The notes under the pieces were generated by a model. That model was not told the DNA's origin, did not search any database, and saw only the letters and a program-made list of their open reading frames with translations. A program made the translations under genes and the position numbers. DNA of 64,000 bases from Deltaproteobacteria bacterium (GTDB lineage Bacteria; Myxococcota_A; UBA9042; DTJE01): the NCBI GenBank assembly GCA_029547805.1, contig JAKPOP010000003.1:124001-188000 (forward strand). Direction: 5' to 3'. Below, in pieces: positions 44,265 through 52,137 of this stretch (its first letter is position 1; each line of letters begins with the position of its first letter).

Positions 44265-44293
44265 GGTATATCAGATTGATTGGCAAGGAACAA
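44265..44293 (-). promoter_or_regulatory. Promoter of the giant TPR gene
   Basis: On the minus strand: extended -10 TGA-TATACC (hexamer 44270-44265), 17-bp spacer and a weak -35 TTGTTC (44293-44288). This AT-rich patch in a GC-rich genome separates the giant gene from the ASH lipoprotein operon upstream. Confidence 0.55.
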
Positions 44294-44373
44294 GCATCGG
44301 GACCGTTCCAACAGGGTCCTGGCAGGGGCTCTCGTCCACTCGGAACGGACAGGCCCCGGGGGCGGGCCGGAGG

Positions 44374-46515
44374 TCAGGGGGCGACGGTGATTTCGAGGGT
44401 CGCTTCGTCGCTGAAGAAGGCCAGTCGGCTGTCGCTGTCGTAGGAGAAGACGACCAGACGGAAGCCGTAGGTTCCCGGGACGTCGGGGATGAAGGAGACC
44501 TGGGCGGGCCCCGGACCAGGATTCACAAAGACCTTGCTGGTCGCGGGCTTCCGGTCCATGAACCAGAGGTAGCCGCCCTGGGGGGGGATCCCGTAGGTCC
44601 CCCCGACGCTGGCCCCACCGTCCAGGATCTCGGTCTTCCCGACCGTCGCGCCGGCATGATTGGCCGGGGTTCCTGGGTTCGCCGTCGGCAGCGTGACGTC
44701 CTTCACGTTGGTCCACCCGATCAGGTTCACCGTCTCCCGGAGCGTCCCGGTCGAGAAGGGGTCCTGGTAGTCGATGTGGAGGAAGCCGTTGAGTACGATG
44801 ACGCCTGTTTCCTCGGTGACCTCGTAGACCGTGCCGTCGAACTCCACGGTCAGGGACAGCAGTCCGTTGGGCGGAAGGTCCAGGGCCGCTCCCGTGGGCG
44901 GGTCGATCAGGTGGAAGGCCTCCGGGTCCACGCCGGGGTTCTGGGGCGCCACCGCGAATCCCTGGAGGTGCAGCACGTCGTTGCCCCGATTGGCCAGCAC
45001 GACGGTCTTCCGGGCCTTCCCCGTGGGGGGCATCGCGAACATCGTCACATTGACGGCCCTGGGCGGCGGCGCCGTCTCCAGTTCCCCCTTCCGGAAGCCG
45101 GCGCAGATGGGCACCTTCTCCTCGCCGGCATAGGGGGCGTTGTAGGACACCACCAACTGGCCGTTCGGGTCGTTGCTTCCGGTCACGGTGTAGGTCACCG
45201 CGACCTTCACCGGGGAGTTCTGCTCCGTGAGGCTGTACCGAGGCTCCGAAATCGCCGTCCCGGTCACCGGGCCACACTCCTGGCTCTGGGTGGCCCCGAG
45301 GCGGTACCACTCGACGGAGTAGGGGCTCGTGCGGCCCTCCGGGACCGTGACCTGGGGCTTCGTGAGGACCACGAGCCCGGGCCCTTCGGCCCGAAGGTCC
45401 ACCAGTTTCGTGCACGAGGAACCGGGCTCGGTGACCTCCGTGAAGTCGATGCAGCCGGTCAGGTAGTCCCCGTAGCCGACCTTCAGTTGCCCCGGCTTCA
45501 CGTCCCCCTTGAGCCGGACGCGGGTCTTCTGGGGCTTCCGGCAGACCCCGGTCAGGCACCGGTAGTCCGCCGCGTCAGCCTCTGCGGCGGCCCAGGCCTG
45601 GCAGTCGCTGTCCTTCAGGCACATGCACCGACCGTTGCCGCAGGAATAGGGGCACGGGACCTGGGAGTTCCCGCAGAGTTTCGTGTCGTTCTGACAGGTG
45701 GCGTTCTGGCTGCACGTGACTCCCGTGTCGCGGACGGCGTCCCACTCGATGACGAGATTGTCCTCGTCGGGGGGATTCTGGGGCGTGTACTCGACCCGCA
45801 CCATCACGGATTCCTTGCCGCTCCCGGTCCCGACCGGGTCGATCCGGGAGTCCCGATTGGGCTCCCCTCCCAGGAAGCGGTAGGCCTTGCTCCCGGATTC
45901 GAAGTAGACCTTCGCCAGGGCCAGGGGCGCGAGACCCGTGTTGGTCAGGACGAAGTCCTGGTTGTCGGGCTGGGTGGCCGTGGCGTTCAGGAAGGTGTAG
46001 TTGGGCGGGTTCACCGTCAACTCGGGGACCTTCTCCTGGGGGACGAAGCGCATCGTGAAGACCCCGTCCAGGTAGGTGTCGTCGTTGGTATGGAGGCGGA
46101 TCTCGGTGGCCGAGTCGTCGGGCTGGGAACCTGGGGTGAAGTGGACGGACATGCGCAGCGGGGTTGCCTCGGTGGACTGGAATTCCCCGGCGTTGATCCG
46201 CCGAGGGAACGAGATGCCCGCCAGATTGGGCTGGACATCCATCTGGGAGTTGACGTGGACCAGTTCCACCTGGTCCAGCACCAGTTCCGCATCCCCGGTG
46301 TTCCCGATCACCAGCTGGATCGCGCCGCCACCCGGTGCGAAGACGAGGGTCTGCCCGTCCTGGACCGAGGTGACCGGTGACAGAAGCGCACCGGTGGCCG
46401 TGACGTAGAGGGAGGGGGCCTGGGTGCTGCTCGCCCTCTGGCACGACACCGCCAGCGTGGCCGCCATCGCTGCCAGGAGCCCCCAGGAAACCGTTCCGAA
46501 GCGTCGCCGTACCAT
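44374..46515 (-). CDS. ASH (choice-of-anchor D) lipoprotein with cysteine module
   Basis: The 713-residue lipoprotein (lipobox AVSC, Cys 25, +2 Gln) carries several ASH-like immunoglobulin-type beta-sandwiches: VIGNTGDAELVLDQVEL, NQDFVLTNTGLAPLALAKVYF and TVVLANRGNDVLHLQGFAV mark successive modules. Between them, residues 263-297 form a cysteine module (DTGVTC...CPYSCGNGRC) shared with the next protein upstream. The last 90 residues (GGYLWFMDRKPATSKVFV...PGTYGFRLVVF) look like a PKD-type domain. Export and surface binding are likely; the ligand is unknown. ATG 46515 is preferred over 46518 by its six-base distance from GGAGG. It is the third gene of the operon driven from 52035. Confidence 0.8.
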   Translation of the reverse strand: MVRRRFGTVSWGLLAAMAATLAVSCQRASSTQAPSLYVTATGALLSPVTSVQDGQTLVFAPGGGAIQLVIGNTGDAELVLDQVELVHVNSQMDVQPNLAGISFPRRINAGEFQSTEATPLRMSVHFTPGSQPDDSATEIRLHTNDDTYLDGVFTMRFVPQEKVPELTVNPPNYTFLNATATQPDNQDFVLTNTGLAPLALAKVYFESGSKAYRFLGGEPNRDSRIDPVGTGSGKESVMVRVEYTPQNPPDEDNLVIEWDAVRDTGVTCSQNATCQNDTKLCGNSQVPCPYSCGNGRCMCLKDSDCQAWAAAEADAADYRCLTGVCRKPQKTRVRLKGDVKPGQLKVGYGDYLTGCIDFTEVTEPGSSCTKLVDLRAEGPGLVVLTKPQVTVPEGRTSPYSVEWYRLGATQSQECGPVTGTAISEPRYSLTEQNSPVKVAVTYTVTGSNDPNGQLVVSYNAPYAGEEKVPICAGFRKGELETAPPPRAVNVTMFAMPPTGKARKTVVLANRGNDVLHLQGFAVAPQNPGVDPEAFHLIDPPTGAALDLPPNGLLSLTVEFDGTVYEVTEETGVIVLNGFLHIDYQDPFSTGTLRETVNLIGWTNVKDVTLPTANPGTPANHAGATVGKTEILDGGASVGGTYGIPPQGGYLWFMDRKPATSKVFVNPGPGPAQVSFIPDVPGTYGFRLVVFSYDSDSRLAFFSDEATLEITVAP

Positions 46516-46579
46516 CATTCTCCTCCTTCCGGTGCCATGGAGTCCCTCCGGGGACGGAACCACTCGTTCGTGAGCCGCG

Positions 46580-49500
46580 TCACGACGTCAGGCAGAGGGT
46601 CTCGTAGTCGATGACCACCTCGTCCCCCGGCTGGGGCATGCATGTCCCCTTCTCGTCGAAAATGACGCTGTTGGACGGGGCGTCATAGGTCCAGCCGCTG
46701 GCGCACGAGGCGCCCTTCACCCGGACCTGGACCGTGTTCGGGTCGGCCAGCCGGGACAGGTAGAACTGGACCTTGAGCCCGAAGGCCTGGGCGCCGATCT
46801 GGTTCATCACCGTCGCGAAGTTCGGGTCGCAGATGCTGCCCTTCTTGCCTCCGGTCTGGTCGGCCACCTCCAGGTAGCGCTTGCCGACCTCGGCGGTGGT
46901 GGACCCGTCCGGGCTGCTGCACGTCTGGTCGCCGGCATTGGCAGGCATCCCGACGATCACGTTCACGTGCATCATGTTCACGTTGTAGTAGCCCTTGATG
47001 TTCTTGAAGAAGTCGATGTAGTAGGACGGTGCGCCGTTGGACTGGTCCTCCTCGTCCGACAGGATGATGATCTCCAGCTGGGCGTCCTTCCGCAGGAACG
47101 ACTTGTTGAAGCCGCCGCAGGTCCCCTCGACGCAGAGGTACGGGCAGCCCGTGGGCGAGGCGCAGAGACTCTTGTCGTTGCGGCACTGGTCGTCATTCGT
47201 GCAGGCGATCCCCGTGTCGGAGATCAGCGGCGCCGAGAGGGCGGCCTCGGCGGCCTGAAGCGCCGCCTCCTGGGAGTCCGATCCGCCGTCGCAACCCAGT
47301 TTCGCGAGGCGCTCGAACTGGCTCTGGGCCTGGCTGTTCGGGGTGATGAACCGGGGCGTGACATTCTTGTTTCCCCGGTTCAGACGCCCCTTCACGTTGT
47401 CATTGGTCACCATCACGCTGATGACCCCGATGTGGTAGTCGTTGTTCCAGAGCGTGGACTGGCGGATGAACTCGGCGAAGTTCGACACGAGCCGGTCCTG
47501 CTCCTCGCACATGGACCCCGAGTCGTCGATCACAAAGAGGATATCCACCTCCTGCCCCGAGACCTGCTTGAACCGGTCCGTCTGGTGGGTCTCGTAGGTC
47601 CCGGTCCCCGACAGGGCCACGTTGAGGGACGGCAGGCTCTGGTCGTTGCTGGCGATCTGCATCACGCACTCGTCCGTCCCCTCGTCCTGGGGCGCGTAGG
47701 CCACCTCGAAGCAGAACGGCACGTTGGGCGCCACCTGCTTCGGAAGCCCCGGGACGTTCTTCTTCTTGAACTCCGGCGTGCATCCCTGGAACTTGATGTC
47801 CGTGACCTCCAGGGCGACGCTGCCGGTGTTGTAGACGCAGACCCGCTGGCCCTTCGACCAGCATCCGACCGTGACCAGCCCGAAGTCGATCGTGTCTGGA
47901 ATCACCTTGACCCGCGCAATGCCGCCGGTGCCGGTCAGGTTCGGATTGTAGGTCGTCCCGCCGACGCCGCCCCCCGCCGGCAGGAGGATGTCGGTCTTGT
48001 TGTTCGCGTCATAGGCCTTGACCCAGAGGAGGGCCGCGTAGTTCGCCAGTTCGCCCCAGACCGTCGCGACATTCCGCGGAATGAAGCGGATCCGGATGGG
48101 CACCGAGGCCCCCTGGGGAATCCCGTTCAGGGTCGCCGCCGGGAGCCCGGCGAACTGGAAGATCGACGATGGCCCCGTCGTGCCGGGGGCCTGGCAGACC
48201 ACGGGCATCCCTGCAAAGGAGACGCAGTCCTCGATCCGGGCCTGCTTGAAACTGCACGGGCCGCTGCCGACGTTCACCAGATTGATGGGAAGTTCCCGGT
48301 AGAATCCCTCTGCAACGGTCCCGAAGTTCAGGCTCCCGGGCATCAGCTGGATCTTGCACTCGGGGGACCCGGTCCGGCTCACGGTCATCGGCACCACGAC
48401 TCGAGGGTTGCCGGGGCTGTTGGAGGTGATGACCAGGTTCGCACTCACGGTGCCCACGGCAGGGCCCTTGTTCAGGAAGGTCACCACCAGGGGGGCGGCC
48501 GTGTTGCCCGGCAGCGACCAGCCGCTCCCGGACTGGTACTGGGAGTCCATCTGGAAGGACCACTCGGTGCCGTGGCTCGTGTCACTGACGTCCTCGATGG
48601 TGATGGACGAGATCTCCAGGGGGCCGTGGCCGTCGTTCCGCAACGTCACGGTTCGGGACGAGGTCTGGTTCTGCGGCGCGAAGCCCAGGTCCACCACGTC
48701 GGGCACCACGGTCAGGTAGGGGGCGTCCACCCGGCCGAAGACCTGGATCAGGGTCGGACTGGTGCTGTCGTTCGAGGTGATCGCAACGGCCCCGATGGGG
48801 TCCGCGCCGGCGGGCTTCGGGTCATCGGCGGTCCACTCGACGTGGAACTCGGCGCTTCGGCCCGTGGCCACCACGACCTCGCTGTCGGGGGCGTCGGTGA
48901 TCCGCAGGGACGCATCGCCCCCCGGGGGGACGTAGAGGCCCTGGATGCGCAGGTCCGCGTTCCCCTCGTTGCTGATCATGAGCAGCTGGGTCCGGGTCTC
49001 GTCCAGGGGGACCCATCCGAAGTCGATCACGCCCGGATAGGCGATCAGTCGGGGCCCCAACTCCGTTCCCAGCAGGTCGTAGGTCCAGCGCCCGACCTCG
49101 CCGCGGCTCTCCCCCTCCGCGACCAGACGACCGACGTCCTCGTCCCCTCCCTTCGGGGTGTAACGCAGCACCAGGCCGATCTCCTCGTTGGGCTCCAGGC
49201 GGAAGGGCAGGATGCTCCCCTCCGGGAGGACCACCGCCTCCAGGCGGAAGTCCGGGCTCCCCTCCGGGTCCAGGTAGAGGGTCCGAAGTTCCACCGCGTC
49301 GGAACCCACGTTGCGCAGTCGGACGTCCTGGGCCAGGGAGTCCCCGGCCAGGACCTCGCCGAAGTCGATGGGGTTCGGGATCGCGATCAGGTCCGCGAAC
49401 TGGCCGTTGGCCGTGATGGGGATCCGGGTCTCCGAGAGCGGCGGGACGTTGTGCCGGATCACCACGGTCCCCCCGTCGTCCTGGCTGTCCATCGGGGAGT

Positions 49501-49807
49501 AGGTGACCGTCACGGTGGTCTCCTCCCCGGGAGCCAGGGAGGTGGTGCCGGGCTCGGTGACCTGGAACTCGGTGCTCCGGCTCTCGATGCGCACCGAATC
49601 GATCTGGATGACCCCCGAGGTTCCGACGTGGCGCATCACCAGCGTTCGGGAGGCCGAGGTCTGGATCGGGACGGTCCCGAAGTCCAGCGACGGCGGCGTC
49701 ACGAGCAGGTTCAGGTCATCGGCGGCCTGTCCTCCCTCGCGGCAGGAGCATCCGGGATTCAGAGCCATCGCTCCCACCACCATCATCCATCCGATCCGTC
49801 TGGTCAT
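46580..49807 (-). CDS. Lipoprotein with six ASH modules and a C-terminal VWA domain
   Basis: This 1075-residue protein has a lipoprotein-like leader ending in NPGC (Cys 20; the -3 residue is unusual). Six ASH sandwiches follow, recognisable by their first strands: SLDFGTV, PIDFGEV, VIDFGWV, VVDLGFA, SLNFGTV and TIDFGLV. A VWA domain starts near residue 755, with MIDAS DDSGS at 761-765 and a later acidic LSDEEDQ. Inside the VWA domain, residues 864-898, lies a disulfide-rich insert (DTGIAC...CPYLCVEGTC) almost identical in spacing to one in the downstream protein. Together they suggest a long surface stalk presenting an integrin-like head. AAGGAGG precedes the ATG at 49807; the upstream in-frame extension is rejected. 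Confidence 0.85.
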   Translation of the reverse strand: MTRRIGWMMVVGAMALNPGCSCREGGQAADDLNLLVTPPSLDFGTVPIQTSASRTLVMRHVGTSGVIQIDSVRIESRSTEFQVTEPGTTSLAPGEETTVTVTYSPMDSQDDGGTVVIRHNVPPLSETRIPITANGQFADLIAIPNPIDFGEVLAGDSLAQDVRLRNVGSDAVELRTLYLDPEGSPDFRLEAVVLPEGSILPFRLEPNEEIGLVLRYTPKGGDEDVGRLVAEGESRGEVGRWTYDLLGTELGPRLIAYPGVIDFGWVPLDETRTQLLMISNEGNADLRIQGLYVPPGGDASLRITDAPDSEVVVATGRSAEFHVEWTADDPKPAGADPIGAVAITSNDSTSPTLIQVFGRVDAPYLTVVPDVVDLGFAPQNQTSSRTVTLRNDGHGPLEISSITIEDVSDTSHGTEWSFQMDSQYQSGSGWSLPGNTAAPLVVTFLNKGPAVGTVSANLVITSNSPGNPRVVVPMTVSRTGSPECKIQLMPGSLNFGTVAEGFYRELPINLVNVGSGPCSFKQARIEDCVSFAGMPVVCQAPGTTGPSSIFQFAGLPAATLNGIPQGASVPIRIRFIPRNVATVWGELANYAALLWVKAYDANNKTDILLPAGGGVGGTTYNPNLTGTGGIARVKVIPDTIDFGLVTVGCWSKGQRVCVYNTGSVALEVTDIKFQGCTPEFKKKNVPGLPKQVAPNVPFCFEVAYAPQDEGTDECVMQIASNDQSLPSLNVALSGTGTYETHQTDRFKQVSGQEVDILFVIDDSGSMCEEQDRLVSNFAEFIRQSTLWNNDYHIGVISVMVTNDNVKGRLNRGNKNVTPRFITPNSQAQSQFERLAKLGCDGGSDSQEAALQAAEAALSAPLISDTGIACTNDDQCRNDKSLCASPTGCPYLCVEGTCGGFNKSFLRKDAQLEIIILSDEEDQSNGAPSYYIDFFKNIKGYYNVNMMHVNVIVGMPANAGDQTCSSPDGSTTAEVGKRYLEVADQTGGKKGSICDPNFATVMNQIGAQAFGLKVQFYLSRLADPNTVQVRVKGASCASGWTYDAPSNSVIFDEKGTCMPQPGDEVVIDYETLCLTS

Positions 49808-49853
49808 CGGAGACCTCCTTGACAGGGCTGCGTGGGCCGATTTCCGTTTCCGC

Positions 49854-51968
49854 CTACGGTTGGCCGCAGGAACCGCCCCCGACCACGACAAAGGCCGGGT
49901 CCATGTAGTTCGAGGTGATCTTGAGGCTCCCGTCGGGCTTCTGGACCGCCTCCACCCGCCCCGAGGGCCAGGAGATCGTGGCCGCTTCCCAGAAGTCGCA
50001 CTTGTACATCTTGCGGCCCATCGCCTTGAGGTCCCGGTCGAAGACCAGTTGCCCCAGGATGTAGCACTTGAGCCGGGGATAACTGAACCCGAATCCGTGG
50101 TCGTCCCAGTAGTGGACCCCGACCCGGTAGAGCCGGTTGTTGGCCGGCTGGTCCAGGTTCACGTTCTCGGGCCCGGCACCGTCGGTGTCGTCCCGGTCCA
50201 GGGAGGGGTTGTCCGGGATGTTGGGGTTCACGCTCTCCCACTCGGGATTCCGGTTGTACCAGAAGCAGTCATAGGGGATGTCGAACCAGGGGTCGGGCGT
50301 CCCGTCACCGTCCAGGTCCGATCGGCTGGCGAAGGGATGGGCGAAGTGCAGGTCCATGTCGGCCCCGGCGTCCTCTCCGTCGTCGAACTGGTCCGGGTCG
50401 CCGGGGGTGTCCCAGGTCAACTCGCAGTGGATGGCCTGGTCGGGAACCACCGTGACCTCGAGGCAGGCCGTGGTGTTGCACTGGGGGTCCGACGAGCAGA
50501 ACTGGGCATCGCAGACATCCAGGCAGTACTTGTAGGTCCCGGCGACGTTCACCTCGTGGATCGGCTGGTCGAAGTTGGCCGCCGGGACGAAGGCGAACTT
50601 GTTGTCCGCCGGCTGCTCCACGGTCCAGGAATACCGCGTGATGGTGCCGCTGGCCGGTTCCGAGTTCTCCCCGTGCAGGTGCAGGCGGGTCTGGGGCCGG
50701 ACCTCCTCCCCCTCCTCGATCTGGATTACCGGGAGGGGACACTCCACCTCGACTCCGAAGCCGCTCACGGGGACATCGGTCACGGGGCTGAAGGCGTTGC
50801 TCTGGATCAGCACCAGACCATGGTCCTGGTCCGGAACCCCGCCCACGACGGGGTTCTTCCCGTCCGGAGTGAAGACGACGGTGAAGGTGGCCGTGTCGTT
50901 GGGCTGCAGTTCCAGCGGGGCATCGGGCGAGGGGGCGACCTGCCCCGGGAGGCTGTCATATCGCAGGGCGAAGTCCGGGCTGCTGTCAGGCGTCTTCATG
51001 GCGATGCCCGTGATCACCAGGGGCTCGGTCCCGACGGAGCGGATCACCACGTCCACCGCGGCGGAACGGCCGATGACCTTTCCCCCGAACTGGACCTCCG
51101 GCGGCTCGACCCGGATCCGTGGGCCCGTGCTGTTCCCCACGAGGGCCACCTCCCGGAGCCCGTCCGGCAGGTCCACCTCGTTGGTGTGGAGGGTCAGGGT
51201 CGCCCGGGCCGGCTCCCCGTCCTTCGGCGTGAAGGTCGCATTCCACGCGATCCCCGTGTTGGAATCGATGGCCACCGGGGGGTTCAGTTCGAGTTTCTGT
51301 CCCGGCTCCATGGGGCGCAGCAGGACTCCCCCGCCCAGGTCCACCTCGAAGACGTCGTCCCCGACCAGGGAGACCCAGTCGACGACCAGCTGGCAGGACC
51401 CCACGTTGGTCAACTGGAACTCCTCGGTCCGGGAACCCTGGTCCATGGTCACCAGCAGGAAGTCCACCGTCGCCGGGACCTGGAGGACCGGGTCGCAGGC
51501 CCGGGTGGAGAAGACGATCTGCAACTCCCGGCGGGCGGCCTCGGTGTCGTTGTCGTTGACGATGGTGACCGTCGCGGTCCTCTGGAGATTGTCCCCCTGG
51601 GGATGGAAGCGCACCACGAAGGTGAACGACTCGGGCCCGGTTCCTTCCCCCTGGGGGTGCACCTCGGCCGGCAGGGCCGGCGTGTCCAGTTCGAAGGCCT
51701 GCGTCCCGGCGGCCTCCTGGTCCGTCACCGGGGTGTAGTCCAGCCGGATCTCCTGGAGATTCAAGACTTTGCCCTGCCCGGTGTTCCGGATCACGACCGG
51801 GTACTCCAGGAAGATGGAGGAGTCGATCTCCACCGACAGTTGCGGAGGGTCGATCTCGATGGTCGAATTGGACCGGACCTGGCCCGAGTCCTTCTTGCAC
51901 CCGGTCACCAGGACGAAGACGGATGCAGCCACCCAGGCCGCCGCCGTCCACTTTCGGTGTCGATTCAT
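49854..51968 (-). CDS. ASH lipoprotein with PKD-like and YfaP/DUF2135-like C-terminus
   Basis: The 704-residue lipoprotein has lipobox VTGC (Cys 24) followed by Lys-Lys; Lys at +2 has been linked in Myxococcus to export to the extracellular matrix (remembered). Three ASH sandwiches are visible (VVIRNTGQGKVLNLQEI, FQLTNVGSCQLVVDWVSL, VVIRSVGTEPLVITGIAM). A PKD-like domain with paired cysteines (RYSWTVEQP...CLDVCDAQFC) comes next. The final 200 residues (LTWDTPGDPDQFD...GADMDLHFAHP...GAGPENVNL...YRVGVHYWDD) resemble the metal-binding-looking DUF2135/YfaP fold. It is the first gene of the operon, with a near-consensus promoter 39 bp upstream. GGGAGG lies eight bases before the ATG at 51968. Confidence 0.82.
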   Translation of the reverse strand: MNRHRKWTAAAWVAASVFVLVTGCKKDSGQVRSNSTIEIDPPQLSVEIDSSIFLEYPVVIRNTGQGKVLNLQEIRLDYTPVTDQEAAGTQAFELDTPALPAEVHPQGEGTGPESFTFVVRFHPQGDNLQRTATVTIVNDNDTEAARRELQIVFSTRACDPVLQVPATVDFLLVTMDQGSRTEEFQLTNVGSCQLVVDWVSLVGDDVFEVDLGGGVLLRPMEPGQKLELNPPVAIDSNTGIAWNATFTPKDGEPARATLTLHTNEVDLPDGLREVALVGNSTGPRIRVEPPEVQFGGKVIGRSAAVDVVIRSVGTEPLVITGIAMKTPDSSPDFALRYDSLPGQVAPSPDAPLELQPNDTATFTVVFTPDGKNPVVGGVPDQDHGLVLIQSNAFSPVTDVPVSGFGVEVECPLPVIQIEEGEEVRPQTRLHLHGENSEPASGTITRYSWTVEQPADNKFAFVPAANFDQPIHEVNVAGTYKYCLDVCDAQFCSSDPQCNTTACLEVTVVPDQAIHCELTWDTPGDPDQFDDGEDAGADMDLHFAHPFASRSDLDGDGTPDPWFDIPYDCFWYNRNPEWESVNPNIPDNPSLDRDDTDGAGPENVNLDQPANNRLYRVGVHYWDDHGFGFSYPRLKCYILGQLVFDRDLKAMGRKMYKCDFWEAATISWPSGRVEAVQKPDGSLKITSNYMDPAFVVVGGGSCGQP

Positions 51969-52006
51969 CCGGAAGCCCTCCCGCGGATGCCATTTCAAGA
52001 CAGGGG

Positions 52007-52035
52007 ATTATCGAAGTTGGCAACGGTCCTGTCAA
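52007..52035 (-). promoter_or_regulatory. Near-consensus promoter of the ASH lipoprotein operon
   Basis: On the minus strand: perfect -35 TTGACA (52035-52030), 17-bp spacer, -10 GATAAT (52012-52007), eleven of twelve consensus bases. This is the strongest protein-gene promoter in the window and implies abundant expression of three large surface lipoproteins. Confidence 0.8.
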
Positions 52036-52137
52036 CGCGTCGGGCAATGCGAACGCCTCCCGCCTTCGAGAGGATCCCCCTGAGGAATCCGGGATGAGGG
52101 CTGGCCCTCGGGCGCCCGGTGGCCTAGGATCGCTTCG

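Noticed and set aside
40377-44279. 1300-residue plus-strand open frame (and others of 750-770 residues) opposite the giant TPR gene
   Set aside because: Antisense shadow: GC-rich codon bias removes stops. The minus frame has clear TPR repeats and a ribosome site; the plus frame gives a low-complexity Leu/Gly/Val/Gln/His-rich product.
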